From NCBI GenBank assembly GCA_039832905.1, contig JBDOLX010000018.1, forward strand, positions 1-44,137: a stretch of 44,137 nucleotides of DNA, written 5' to 3'. Shown here piece after piece: positions 33,886 through 41,984 of the stretch; within the stretch, counting starts at the first letter, position 1; the number at the start of each line of letters is the position of its first letter. The position numbers and the translations under genes were made by a program. The notes below the pieces were generated by a model, which did no database searches, was not told where the DNA came from, and worked only from the letters and a program-made list of their open reading frames with translations. Source of the DNA: Desulfurobacteriaceae bacterium. Lineage in GTDB: Bacteria > Aquificota > Aquificia > Desulfurobacteriales > Desulfurobacteriaceae.

Positions 33886-34467
33886 ATGGTAAAGATAACT
33901 CCTTACGATGCCCTAATAATAGTTGACGTTCAAAATGACTTTTTACCGGGAGGTTCCCTTCCTGTTCCACAGGGAGACAAAGTAATAGAACCTCTTAATC
34001 GCTATATAGAACTTTTTACTTTAAAAGGAAGACCTATTTTTGCCACAAGAGATTGGCATCCAGAAAATCACATCTCTTTCAAAGAGAACGGGGGGTTATG
34101 GCCTAAGCATTGCGTTCAAGGAACAAAAGGATCAGAGTTTCCAAAGGATCTGAAGCTTCCTCCTGATGCTTTCATAATAAATAAAGGAGAAAGACCTGAA
34201 CTTGAAGCTTACTCTGGATTCCAAGGAACAATACTAAATGATCTTCTTAAAGAAAGAGGAGTAAAGAGAGTTTTTGTTGGTGGGCTTGCTACAGATTACT
34301 GTGTAAGAAATACGGTATTGGGAGCACTGAACTTAGGATATACAGTCTTCTTCTTGGAAGATGCTTCCCAAGGGGTTAACATAAACAAAGGTGATGTTGA
34401 AAAAGCTATAAATGAAATGCTTCTTGCCGGTGCCATAACGATAAGTCTTAAAAATGTAGAAAAATAA
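33886..34467 (+). CDS. pncA: Nicotinamidase (isochorismatase-fold)
   Basis: This 193-residue enzyme hydrolyses nicotinamide to nicotinate for NAD salvage. The triad is visible: Asp in IIVDVQNDFLPGGSL, Lys in IINKGERPELEAYSGF and Cys in GGLATDYCVRNTVLGAL. Metal ligands are in TRDWHPENHISF, and the family segment LWPKHCVQGTKGSEF is intact. These features separate it from generic isochorismatases. It is the last gene of the murD operon, and a strong terminator follows directly. The nnr repair enzyme elsewhere in the window also serves NAD upkeep, but the two genes are unlinked. Confidence 0.94.
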   Translation: MVKITPYDALIIVDVQNDFLPGGSLPVPQGDKVIEPLNRYIELFTLKGRPIFATRDWHPENHISFKENGGLWPKHCVQGTKGSEFPKDLKLPPDAFIINKGERPELEAYSGFQGTILNDLLKERGVKRVFVGGLATDYCVRNTVLGALNLGYTVFFLEDASQGVNINKGDVEKAINEMLLAGAITISLKNVEK

Positions 34468-34495
34468 AAGGGGGATTGACTCCCCCCTTTTTTTT
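34466..34495 (+). terminator. Bidirectional terminator between pncA and ftsZ
   Basis: GGGGGA / TCCCCC around TTGAC is flanked by AAAA before and eight T after, so it ends transcription in both directions for the convergent pncA and ftsZ genes. The T-run abuts the ftsZ stop codon. Confidence 0.9.
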
Positions 34496-35594
34496 ACTCG
34501 TCGTCTTTCAAGTCCTCAAGAAGTTTAGAAATATCAATGTCCAAGTCTTCAACACCTTCTTGACCTGTAAATGGTGGAGTAATGGAATTTCCATAGTTTC
34601 TTTCAGTAAAACCTGCAAATCTCATAGGTCTTCCTTTTTCGTCAAATCCCGTTGCTATAACCGTTACTTGAATTGTGTCTTCTAAAGTATCATCAATGCT
34701 TACTCCAAAGAAGAAGTTTGTGTCATCCCTCTTAGCTCTTTCTTTAATGAGTCCAGCAGCAGCATAAGCTTCGTCTAAAGTAAGGTCTGGACCCCCCGTA
34801 ATGTTTACCAAGATTCTACTCGCTCCTTCAACTTGAACATTTTCAAGAAGTGGGTTGTCTATTGCCTTCCTTGCGGCAGTTAGGGCCCTATCTTCACCGC
34901 TTGCCTCTCCAGTTCCCATTAGTGCATATCCACCACTATGCATTACAGTTTTTACATCTGCAAAATCAAGGTTAATAAGACCTGGTCTTGTAATCACTTC
35001 AGTAATGCCCTTAACTGCTTGATAAAGAACGTTATCAGCAAGCTTGAAAGCATCTAAGATTGACATCTCCTTAGAGGCAACGGTAAGAAGCTTTTGGTTA
35101 GGAACAACCATCAATGTGTCTACAAATTCCTTTAGTCTCCTGATTCCAGCTTCAGCAAACTCGTGTCTTCTTCTACCTTCAAAGTCAAAAGGTCTAGTAA
35201 CAACACCAACAGTTAAAATTCCCATATCTTTTGCAATCTTTGCAACGATCGGAGCAGCTCCTGTTCCCGTTCCTCCTCCCATACCAGCGGTAATAAAGAC
35301 CATATCGGAACCTTCAAGAACTTCTCTAATCTTTGGTTCATCTTCAAGTGCGGCTTGTTCTCCAATTTCCGGTTTCCCTCCTGCTCCAAGTCCCTTGGTA
35401 AGTTTTTCACCTATTTGAACTTTTAGAGGAATTGGAAGCTTTGCAAGAACTTGGGCATCAGTGTTTATAGCAATAAATTCAACACCTTCTATTCCCTTTT
35501 CAAGCATTCTCGCAACAGCGTTTCCACCACCTCCACCAACTCCAATTACTTTTATCACTGGTCCTTGAAAAGTATCATCGGCTATATCAAACAT
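34494..35594 (-). CDS. ftsZ: Cell division GTPase FtsZ
   Basis: This 366-residue tubulin homologue forms the division ring. The GTPase landmarks are complete: [24 protein letters not shown], the tubulin signature [15 protein letters not shown] (around residues 100-114) and the T7 synergy loop INLDFADVK. After the core (ending near residue 325) only about 40 residues remain, and they end in [16 protein letters not shown]. That is strongly acidic and lacks the usual C-terminal peptide, with its Pro-x-Phe-Leu-Arg-like core, that docks FtsA, ZipA or SepF. AAGGAGG precedes the ATG. It stands alone, without ftsA or ftsQ, convergent to the murD operon. Confidence 0.96.
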   Translation of the reverse strand: MFDIADDTFQGPVIKVIGVGGGGGNAVARMLEKGIEGVEFIAINTDAQVLAKLPIPLKVQIGEKLTKGLGAGGKPEIGEQAALEDEPKIREVLEGSDMVFITAGMGGGTGTGAAPIVAKIAKDMGILTVGVVTRPFDFEGRRRHEFAEAGIRRLKEFVDTLMVVPNQKLLTVASKEMSILDAFKLADNVLYQAVKGITEVITRPGLINLDFADVKTVMHSGGYALMGTGEASGEDRALTAARKAIDNPLLENVQVEGASRILVNITGGPDLTLDEAYAAAGLIKERAKRDDTNFFFGVSIDDTLEDTIQVTVIATGFDEKGRPMRFAGFTERNYGNSITPPFTGQEGVEDLDIDISKLLEDLKDDE

Positions 35595-35629
35595 AGTTCC
35601 TCCTTGATTTTCAAATTTTCATATTTGGT

Positions 35630-35657
35630 ATTCTACCTTAAAATTTAAGATAGTTAA
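35630..35657 (-). promoter_or_regulatory. Candidate promoter of ftsZ
   Basis: On the minus strand, TTAACT (35657-35652), a 16-base spacer and TAGAAT (35635-35630) lie 36 bases before the ftsZ ATG, in the 82-base divergent gap with the DUF1786 gene. Confidence 0.35.
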
Positions 35658-35676
35658 GAGTTAAGTGAGGTGAAAA

Positions 35677-36687
35677 ATGAAAGCTTTTCTTGTAGATATA
35701 GGGAAAGGAACACAGGACATTCTTTACGCCGATTCAACAATTAACCCAGAAAACTGGATAAAAGCTATTCTACCGTCACCAACGAGAATACTTGCGGAAA
35801 GAATAAAGAAAATGGAAGAGGATGTATTTATCGATGGCTATGTTATGGGGGGAGGTCCTGTTAAAAAAGCTATTTTAGAACATCTTGCCAAAGGTTTTAA
35901 GGTCTTTATTTCAGAAAGTGCAGCAAAGACTATCAAGGATGATTTAAATAGAGTAAAAGAACTTGGAGTAGAAATCATTAGTAGAATGGAAAAATCCAAC
36001 CTAATTTTTTCAGACCTAATGTTTGATCTTTGGAAAAAGATTATAAATCTTGTAGGAGAAGAATTCTCTCCAGAGATAGTAGGTATAGCTTGCCAGGATC
36101 ATGGGTTTATAGAAGGACAGAGTGATAGGATAACAAGATTTTCCTACTTTAGAGAAAGACTTAAAGAGACTCAAGACCCTTACGAGTTCTTTTTCTTACG
36201 TAAGACAGGTTTCTTTTCAAGGTTTGACTCTGTAATAGAACAGCTGAAGATGAAAGGTTTGAAAGGCTTCGTTATGGACAGCAAAATTGCTTCTATCTGT
36301 GGAATCTTAAGTTATGCAGAAGAAATGGGCATAGATGAGTTTATAGGACTTGATATTGGAAATGGTCATACATTGGGAGTTTCGATGAAGGAAGGAAAAA
36401 TAAGAGGACTTTTTGAACATCACACTAGATATCTTACGAAAGAAAAGCTTAAAGGACTTGTAAAGAGACTCTCTGAAGGAACCCTAACTTTTGAAGAAGT
36501 CTTTAATGATAATGGGCACGGTGCTGTCGTGTTGGGAAAGATAAACCCTCAAAAAATCTTTATTGCTGGTCCCAACAGGAAACTTTTTAAAGAGTTCGGA
36601 GAGTATGCTTACCCTGGAGGAGATGTAATGATTACAGGATGTATTGGTCTTTATGAAGTGGCAAAAAGATTAATGAACTTATGCTAA
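35677..36687 (+). CDS. DUF1786-family protein with actin-like ATPase-type motifs
   Basis: The 336-residue protein matches the DUF1786 family, labelled in some databases as a putative pyruvate-formate-lyase-activating-enzyme relative. Phosphate-loop-like motifs of the actin/Hsp70/sugar-kinase fold occur twice: AFLVDIGKGTQDILYAD at the N-terminus and FIGLDIGNGHTLGVSM near residue 225. FIAGPNRKLFKEFGEYAYPG lies near the end. The double DIG motif suggests a nucleotide-binding ASKHA-like enzyme; no radical-SAM CxxxCxxC motif is present, so an activase role looks doubtful. GAGGTGAAAA precedes the ATG. Its last nine bases overlap the convergent nrnA gene. Function unknown. Confidence 0.75.
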   Translation: MKAFLVDIGKGTQDILYADSTINPENWIKAILPSPTRILAERIKKMEEDVFIDGYVMGGGPVKKAILEHLAKGFKVFISESAAKTIKDDLNRVKELGVEIISRMEKSNLIFSDLMFDLWKKIINLVGEEFSPEIVGIACQDHGFIEGQSDRITRFSYFRERLKETQDPYEFFFLRKTGFFSRFDSVIEQLKMKGLKGFVMDSKIASICGILSYAEEMGIDEFIGLDIGNGHTLGVSMKEGKIRGLFEHHTRYLTKEKLKGLVKRLSEGTLTFEEVFNDNGHGAVVLGKINPQKIFIAGPNRKLFKEFGEYAYPGGDVMITGCIGLYEVAKRLMNLC

Positions 36688-37641
36688 AGACTTTTCTATT
36701 TTTTCAAATAGTTTTTCTTTTACTTCTTCTAAGCTCCCTCTAAATTCAAACCCTGCAGCCATTTTGTGTCCGCCCCCTCCCATCTCTTTAGCGATTTGTG
36801 CAACATCTACACGGCCTTTAGAACGCATAGAAACTTTCCAAAGGTTTTCTTCCATTTCCTTGAAAAATATTGCTACTTCTACTCCCATTATAGAACGTGG
36901 ATAGTTTATGAACCCTTCAGACTCTTCAAGAACTGCACAGGCTTCCTTTAGAAAGTTTTTAAATAAGGTTATGTGAGCGACTTTTCCTCCAGCAGCAAAC
37001 TCTAAGGTTTCAAGAACAAGCTTTAAAAGTTTAAACCTACTAAGCCTATTCCTTTCAAAAAGGTTTTTAGTTATAAAGTAGGGGTCTATTCCCTTTTTTA
37101 TGAGTTCTGCTGCTATTACATGAGTACGTGGCGAAGTGTTGCTATAACTGAATCCTCCCGTATCTGTAAAGATTCCTGTATAAAGGGGAAGGGCTACAGG
37201 ATATTCTATAAGGCTGAAGTCCATAAGTTTCATTATCTCATAGGATAACTCACAAGTGCTGGAAATTTCCGGTTCAACTATAGAGTAATCAGCAAAATCC
37301 TCTGCAGTAATGTGATGGTCTATAACTATTGATTTTTTAGAAGGTATTACATCAAAGCCTGTTCTTTTGAAATCAGAAACGTCAGTAATTATTACCCAAT
37401 CAAACTCCTCTTTTATTTCGTCAATGACATTTATTTCTTCTATTCCAGGAAGAAAGTCAAAGTTAAAAGGAGGAGAGTCTTTGTATATTATTTTCACATT
37501 TTTACCTAAACGCTTTAAAAAGTTATACCAAGCAAGAGAACTTCCTATTGCATCTCCATCAGGATTTTTATGGGTTGTTATTAAAATCTTTCCTTCAAGA
37601 CTTCTTAAAAGTTTTGCCATTTCTTCTCTTGAAAGTCTCAT
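36679..37641 (-). CDS. nrnA: DHH/DHHA1 phosphoesterase, NrnA-like (oligoribonuclease/pAp phosphatase)
   Basis: This 320-residue protein has the DHH motifs in order: THKNPDGDAIGSSLAW (residues 23-38), an aspartate in ITDVSDFKRT, IDHHITAEDFADY (DHH, near 109), and TGIFTDTGGFSYSNTSP. The DHHA1 domain ends in AQIAKEMGGGGHKMAAGFEF. NrnA-type enzymes degrade 2-5-mer RNAs and 3'-phosphoadenosine 5'-phosphate using manganese. It shares four bases with rbfA upstream (ATGA), matching the rbfA-nrnA pairing seen in many bacteria, and overlaps the convergent DUF1786 gene by nine bases at the 3' end. It is the last gene of the purS operon. Confidence 0.92.
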   Translation of the reverse strand: MRLSREEMAKLLRSLEGKILITTHKNPDGDAIGSSLAWYNFLKRLGKNVKIIYKDSPPFNFDFLPGIEEINVIDEIKEEFDWVIITDVSDFKRTGFDVIPSKKSIVIDHHITAEDFADYSIVEPEISSTCELSYEIMKLMDFSLIEYPVALPLYTGIFTDTGGFSYSNTSPRTHVIAAELIKKGIDPYFITKNLFERNRLSRFKLLKLVLETLEFAAGGKVAHITLFKNFLKEACAVLEESEGFINYPRSIMGVEVAIFFKEMEENLWKVSMRSKGRVDVAQIAKEMGGGGHKMAAGFEFRGSLEEVKEKLFEKIEKSLA

Positions 37642-37937
37642 AAAAACACCTCTGGGGCTACTACAAATTCAGGTCTTGGAACAACTCTTATTTTTAATCT
37701 TTTGCCAAGCAAGTGGTGAATAAAACCGGTAGCTTTGTTAAGCGTTTCCACTGCTAAAGCAGCATCTTCTCTCTTTAAGGAAGAAATAAAAACGGTAGCT
37801 TTACTTCCATCCTTTGAAATGTGAACATCGTGAACAGTGATAAACAAGTTTTCCGGCAAATCAATTTCTGTCCTTATTATCTCCGAAAGTTCTCTTATCA
37901 AAAGAGAACGAAGTCTCTCTCTTCTCCTTTCTCTCAT
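37638..37937 (-). CDS. rbfA: Ribosome-binding factor A
   Basis: This 99-residue KH-fold protein helps mature the 30S subunit and its 16S rRNA 5' end, also aiding growth in the cold. It begins RRRERLRSLLIRELSEII and has the central HDVHISKDGSKATVFISSL and the end RLKIRVVPRPEFVV, all family-typical. I chose the ATG at 37937 because it shares one base with the pmbA stop (TAATG), the coupling style used throughout this region, and fits the family N-terminus; a longer in-frame start at 37985 would add 16 unrelated residues. It ends with ATGA into nrnA. Confidence 0.93.
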   Translation of the reverse strand: MRERRRERLRSLLIRELSEIIRTEIDLPENLFITVHDVHISKDGSKATVFISSLKREDAALAVETLNKATGFIHHLLGKRLKIRVVPRPEFVVAPEVFL

Positions 37938-39265
37938 TACTCTCCACTCACAGTTAAAGATTTGACCATTACAGATGGAGAACAAACGTTACCAATCCAT
38001 CTTTGGTCTCTGCCAACTTCGGTAATTCCAGATAGTAGTTCCTTAATATTTCCAGCAACGGTCATACCGGTAACAGGCTGAACTAACTTTCCGTCCTTAA
38101 AATATATCCCACTTATACCTATTGAGAACTCTCCAGAAATAGGATTAATAGTATGAATACCCATAGCATCGGTTATTAGTAAAACCTCTTCTGGGGTCTT
38201 TATCAGTTCTTCAAGTCCTAAAGCTCCCTTTTCTACTACAAGATTTGTAATTTCTGCCTGTGGTAAAGAAGCTAAAGAACTTCTCATTCCGTTTCCTGTA
38301 GGTTTAAGTCCGAGTTTTTTTGCTGAATACGTGTCAAGTAAGAAGTTCTTGAGAACGCCTCTTTCTATGATAGCTTTTCTCTTGGTTGCTACACCTTCAT
38401 CATCAAAAGGAATAGTTCCCATTCCATCTTTTAAGGTAGGGTCATCGTATAAATTTAGAACGTGACTTGAAACTTCCATACCAAGCTTTTCAGCAAAGAG
38501 GGATTTTTTTCTTAAAACATTGTTTCCAAGAAAAACGGGAGATAAAGCCTCTATTATTTCGGCAAAAACAGTATTTTTAAAGATAACAGTTAACTTTTTG
38601 GTTTCTAAAGGTTTTGCTCCAAGAAGTTGTAACGCGCTTTCACAAGCTCTCTTAGCAACAAGATCAGCGTCAAGATCACTAAAATATCTTTTAACATCAA
38701 AATCCCATCCCATCTGGGATTCACCATTTTCTTCCGCAGCTAAAAGAACGCTTAAGAAGAAATTTGAAGTTGTATAGCTAAAACTCTGACCGTTGGAGTT
38801 TAAGTAGTAAACGTTGGAAATGGAATCTCTGTATGCAGCCTTTCTCACCCTCTTTATTCTACTGTCAAAGGAATAGACATTTGATTCTAGTTCTAACGCA
38901 AGTTCCACCTTTTTATTAGTGGGAATAGAATGAAAGTTTTCATCATAAAGAGGGAAGTCCAAAGAGTTATTACTCGGCATGGAAAAGACGTATTCATCTT
39001 GGGATGAAAACTTAGCATTTTCTCTCGCACACTCAATAGCTATTCTTATACCCTCGTCAGAAATATCTGTTGTGTAGGCAAAACCAAGCCTTCCGTCCAC
39101 GACAGCCCTAATTGCAATACCGCTTTTTACAGGTATTTTTATCCTTTCGACTTCGCCTCTTTTTACTTCTATAGATGATCCCCAAGATTCAACAGCATAG
39201 ATATCGAAGTTATCAACATCTTGTTTTTTTAAAATACCGGCTGCCTTCTCCATAAACTCTACCAT
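37937..39265 (-). CDS. pmbA: PmbA/TldE-family metallopeptidase subunit
   Basis: The 442-residue protein belongs to the PmbA/TldD modulators of gyrase family. Landmarks are SWGSSIEVKRGEVERIKI, GIAIRAVVDGRLGFAYTTDI, IFKNTVFAEIIEAL, and the C-terminal TGNGMRSSLASLPQAEITNLVV with GISGIYFKDGKLVQPVTGMTVAGN. It lacks the HExxxH zinc site of TldD, so it is the PmbA (TldE) partner; in E. coli TldD and PmbA together process microcin precursors and CcdA. tldD is not adjacent. ATAGGAGG precedes the ATG. It follows thyX after eight bases. Confidence 0.92.
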   Translation of the reverse strand: MVEFMEKAAGILKKQDVDNFDIYAVESWGSSIEVKRGEVERIKIPVKSGIAIRAVVDGRLGFAYTTDISDEGIRIAIECARENAKFSSQDEYVFSMPSNNSLDFPLYDENFHSIPTNKKVELALELESNVYSFDSRIKRVRKAAYRDSISNVYYLNSNGQSFSYTTSNFFLSVLLAAEENGESQMGWDFDVKRYFSDLDADLVAKRACESALQLLGAKPLETKKLTVIFKNTVFAEIIEALSPVFLGNNVLRKKSLFAEKLGMEVSSHVLNLYDDPTLKDGMGTIPFDDEGVATKRKAIIERGVLKNFLLDTYSAKKLGLKPTGNGMRSSLASLPQAEITNLVVEKGALGLEELIKTPEEVLLITDAMGIHTINPISGEFSIGISGIYFKDGKLVQPVTGMTVAGNIKELLSGITEVGRDQRWIGNVCSPSVMVKSLTVSGE

Positions 39266-39273
39266 TTTGCCTC

Positions 39274-39852
39274 CTATAAGGAAGAGGAAAAATACCTTTT
39301 AACTTCCAACTGCTTACCGCAACTTTTCTTTCCTTCTGTACAGTATCCCAGAAAATAGCAGTTGGGACCAACTTTATTAAAAACAGAAGGTACCTCTTTC
39401 CTCAAAATTTTAAGCATTAAAATTGCCATTTTTCTTATTTCCCACTGGGCCCTATTGCAAGTTCTAAGCCTTAAGAAGTGAACAAGCTCTTCTCCATTCA
39501 TAGTAAACAGAATTCGTGTAGTACAAGCATTTGGAAGGACAAATCTTGCATCTTCCCTAGGTATTTCTTTACTAACAAGTTCTTCGTAAAAAGAACCTAT
39601 AGTTTCCATCAATTTATGGTACTTATCTTCCTCTTTTTTACCTTTTATTGAATCTGGAACAACGTATGGAAAATTTTTCATAGCAACGTATCTTTGGGAT
39701 TGCTGGCTGTAAGAAGCAGGTCTGTGTCTTACAAGTTGGTGAGAACAGGCTCTAGAAATACCTTCTATCAAGAAAGTAAAGTATGAATGCCTCAAGAAAG
39801 CTTTTTCATCTTTCAAAGGAGGAAGATTCTTAGAAACCAAAAGAACTTTCAA
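39274..39852 (-). CDS. thyX: Flavin-dependent thymidylate synthase, N-terminally shortened
   Basis: This enzyme methylates dUMP to dTMP with FAD and methylene-tetrahydrofolate. The diagnostic motif RHRPASYSQQSQRY is intact, as are GISRACSHQLV, PNACTTRILFTMNGEELVHFL, LRTCNRAQWEIRKMA and a Cys-rich end (GYCTEGKKSCG). At 192 residues it is shorter than the usual 210-250: the first 45 or so residues, including the family GHxSxxEH segment just before FTFLIEG, are replaced by a short MKVLLVSKNLPPLKDEKAFLRH. The start is TTG at 39852 after GGGGAGAAAA. The purQ stop lies only 12 bases upstream in the same frame, so no room exists for the missing part. Activity is uncertain. Confidence 0.9.
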   Translation of the reverse strand: MKVLLVSKNLPPLKDEKAFLRHSYFTFLIEGISRACSHQLVRHRPASYSQQSQRYVAMKNFPYVVPDSIKGKKEEDKYHKLMETIGSFYEELVSKEIPREDARFVLPNACTTRILFTMNGEELVHFLRLRTCNRAQWEIRKMAILMLKILRKEVPSVFNKVGPNCYFLGYCTEGKKSCGKQLEVKRYFSSSL

Positions 39853-39864
39853 TTTTCTCCCCTT

Positions 39865-40560
39865 TTAGGCTTTTAGAACAGACTCAACAATCGACTTAAA
39901 CATTCTAAAACCATCTACACTTCCTAGGATTTCTTCAGAAGATCTTTCTGGGTGTGGCATTAAACCAAAAACGTTTCCTCTCTTGTTGCATATCCCTGCA
40001 ATGTTATTAAGAGAACCGTTTGGATTAAATTTTTCATTAACTTCACCATTTTCACTACAATACCTAAGAACTACCTGACCATTTGCTTCAAGTTCTTTTA
40101 GCGTTTCTTCATCGCAAGTATAGTTTCCTTCTGCGTGGGCAATAGGAATTCTTATAACTTCTCCTTTATCGTAAAGTTTAGTAAACGGAATATTATTGTT
40201 TTCTACCCTTAAGTAGACAAACTCACATATAAATGAAAGGGTTTTGTTGGGGAGCATAGCTCCCGTAAGTAATCCAGATTCAAGGAGTATTTGAAAGCCA
40301 TTGCATATCCCCATAACGAGTCCGCCTTTCTCGGCAAACTCGCAGATACTTTCAGTGATTGGAGATAGTTTTGCCATCGCCCCGGCTCTTAAATAGTCAC
40401 CGTAGGAAAAACCTCCAGGTACAATAACACAGTCAACTCCTGTTAAATCTCTTTCTTTATGCCAAAGGTACTTAACATCAAAACCCAAGACTTTCTCTAT
40501 AACCCAACCTACATCCTTTTCACAGTTACTTCCAGGGTAAACAGGAATTCCAAATTTCAT
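39865..40560 (-). CDS. purQ: Phosphoribosylformylglycinamidine synthase, glutaminase subunit PurQ
   Basis: This 231-residue class I glutamine amidotransferase supplies ammonia to PurL in purine synthesis. It begins with the family sequence [16 protein letters not shown] and has [18 protein letters not shown], the nucleophile Cys in [17 protein letters not shown] and the His-Glu pair in [11 protein letters not shown]. With PurS it forms the three-part complex with small PurL found in Gram-positives and many thermophiles; purL is not in this window. Its ATG overlaps the purS stop by one base. thyX follows 12 bases after its stop. Confidence 0.96.
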   Translation of the reverse strand: MKFGIPVYPGSNCEKDVGWVIEKVLGFDVKYLWHKERDLTGVDCVIVPGGFSYGDYLRAGAMAKLSPITESICEFAEKGGLVMGICNGFQILLESGLLTGAMLPNKTLSFICEFVYLRVENNNIPFTKLYDKGEVIRIPIAHAEGNYTCDEETLKELEANGQVVLRYCSENGEVNEKFNPNGSLNNIAGICNKRGNVFGLMPHPERSSEEILGSVDGFRMFKSIVESVLKA

Positions 40561-40817
40561 TACTTCACCTCTTCAATCTCAAATGTATATTCCTCAATAA
40601 CAGGATTTACCAAGAACTTCTTTGCCATTTCTGCAAGTTCTTGCTTTACTTCATCAACGGAGTCCGCTTCTATTGTCATGGTAACGTACTTACCTACCTT
40701 CACATCTTTTACCTTTGTAAATCCTAAAGAATGGGCAGCTTTTTCTACTGCCACTCCTTGGGGATCAAGAACACCTGCTCTGTAAGTAATGAACACCTTT
40801 ACAAAGTAGTTTGCCAT
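40560..40817 (-). CDS. purS: Phosphoribosylformylglycinamidine synthase subunit PurS
   Basis: The 85-residue protein is the small structural subunit that bridges PurL and PurQ. The family pattern is clear: [28 protein letters not shown] followed by [10 protein letters not shown] and ending ANPVIEEY-like ([16 protein letters not shown]). Length is standard. It is the first gene of the leftward run purS-purQ-thyX-pmbA-rbfA-nrnA; AGAGGTGAGAA precedes the ATG. The promoter must lie within the 56 bases shared with the divergent CPBP gene, where TTGCTA and TTATGC 17 bases apart on the minus strand are weak candidates. Confidence 0.95.
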   Translation of the reverse strand: MANYFVKVFITYRAGVLDPQGVAVEKAAHSLGFTKVKDVKVGKYVTMTIEADSVDEVKQELAEMAKKFLVNPVIEEYTFEIEEVK

Positions 40818-40873
40818 TTCTCACCTCTTTGTTGCATAATCTACGTGTGGAAATTTTAGCAAAAGGGGAATCT

Positions 40874-41446
40874 ATGCAGTGTAAAGAAACCTGTCCCTTG
40901 ATTAAACTCTATTTTGTAACAATCATTTCAATGGCAATTTCTGTAAGATTTTTTAAAGTATATACTTCTTTCGTAGCATTTTTCTTAATGGTAATTGTTC
41001 CAATAGTCTTCTTTAAGAAAGATCTAAAAAGTATAGGATACAGGAATTTCACTAAGGGTTTCTTTTGGGGAGTAGTATCTCTATTAGTTCTTTCTCCTTT
41101 AGTTTTTATCTGTTCAGCGATAAGTAAAAACATTTATTTAGGAGAAGTGGTCAACTCATTTATAGCTTACTTACCGATGGTTATTGCCGAAGAAACATTC
41201 TTTAGAGGATACTTTTATTCACAAATAGAAAATGAGACTCTAATTGGTCCTATCTCAAAGGTTAATCTCATTTCAAGTTTCCTATTTACTAGTGCTTGTG
41301 TTTGGATTTATTACGATCCAGCCAAATTTTTAGCATTCTTTCCTTCCCTTGCAATGGGATACTTATACGAAAAAAGCTCTTCTATTTTGGCACCGATCAT
41401 TTTTCATTTAGGGATTAATTTCATCTATACACTTTTTCCATGTTAA
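40874..41446 (+). CDS. CPBP-family intramembrane metalloprotease
   Basis: This 190-residue membrane protein has about six helices and the CPBP (CAAX protease and bacteriocin-processing) motifs: AEETFFRGYFYSQIE (Glu-Glu-x3-Arg, near residue 110) and a late histidine in LAPIIFHLGINFIYTLF. Bacterial members act in bacteriocin self-immunity or as membrane proteases of unknown target. I chose the ATG at 40874 (MQCKETCPLIKLYF), with GGGGAA just upstream; an earlier in-frame ATG at 40811 would overlap the start of the divergent purS. lspA follows directly, so both may act on membrane substrates, though this is only context. Confidence 0.8.
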   Translation: MQCKETCPLIKLYFVTIISMAISVRFFKVYTSFVAFFLMVIVPIVFFKKDLKSIGYRNFTKGFFWGVVSLLVLSPLVFICSAISKNIYLGEVVNSFIAYLPMVIAEETFFRGYFYSQIENETLIGPISKVNLISSFLFTSACVWIYYDPAKFLAFFPSLAMGYLYEKSSSILAPIIFHLGINFIYTLFPC

Positions 41447-41457
41447 AGGGGGAAAAG

Positions 41458-41919
41458 TTGAAAAAGCAAGTGTTGATTATTTCCATAGTTTCTTTCTTTT
41501 TAGATAGGTTAACAAAGTTTTTAGCTGGAAAATACTTGAAGTTTAAAACGATAAACATAATTTCCGGTTTCTTTTCTCTTAGATATGCTGAGAACAAAGG
41601 AGCCGCTTTTAGTATTCTTTCAAGTGGAAACGAGATCTTAAGAAAAATTTTTCTCTTAGCTATTCCTATTATAGTTGCAGGTTGGATTGTTTATTATGTC
41701 TTAACAAAAGAAATAGAAAATAAAAGACTTAGGTGGGGACTTGGATTAATACTTGGAGGAGCTCTTGGAAACCTTTATGACAGAATAGTCTACGGGAAAG
41801 TAGTAGATTTTTTAGACTTTTACGTATCATCTTACCATTGGCCCACCTTCAATCTTGCAGACACCTTCGTTTTCTTAGGGTGTGTTCTTGTTATTCTTTC
41901 TCAAAGTAAAACCGATTAG
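41458..41919 (+). CDS. lspA: Lipoprotein signal peptidase
   Basis: This 153-residue aspartic peptidase with four membrane helices removes signal peptides from prolipoproteins. Catalytic and conserved segments are FFLDRLTKFLA, RYAENKGAAFSIL, GGALGNLYDRIVYGKVVDFLDFY (first catalytic Asp region) and FNLADTFVFLG (second catalytic Asp). I chose TTG at 41458 (MKKQVLIISIVSFF), preceded by AAAGGGGGAAAAG, since an in-frame ATG at 41440 has no Shine-Dalgarno and overlaps the CPBP gene. Either start gives an active-looking protein. Confidence 0.93.
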   Translation: MKKQVLIISIVSFFLDRLTKFLAGKYLKFKTINIISGFFSLRYAENKGAAFSILSSGNEILRKIFLLAIPIIVAGWIVYYVLTKEIENKRLRWGLGLILGGALGNLYDRIVYGKVVDFLDFYVSSYHWPTFNLADTFVFLGCVLVILSQSKTD

Positions 41920-41947
41920 TTGACTTTAATATTGAAGCGAATAATTT
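41920..41947 (+). promoter_or_regulatory. Promoter candidate for dnaG-rpoD
   Basis: TTGACT, a 16-base spacer and TAATTT lie directly after the lspA stop and about 40 bases before the dnaG start. The -35 matches five of six consensus bases. It would uncouple dnaG-rpoD from the lspA transcript. Confidence 0.5.
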
Positions 41948-41984
41948 TTAGTTAGGCAACCAGACTCAAAATGAGGTGATATAA

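Noticed and set aside
40811-40873. Upstream ATG for the CPBP gene
   Set aside because: It overlaps the start of divergent purS and adds a non-conserved leader.
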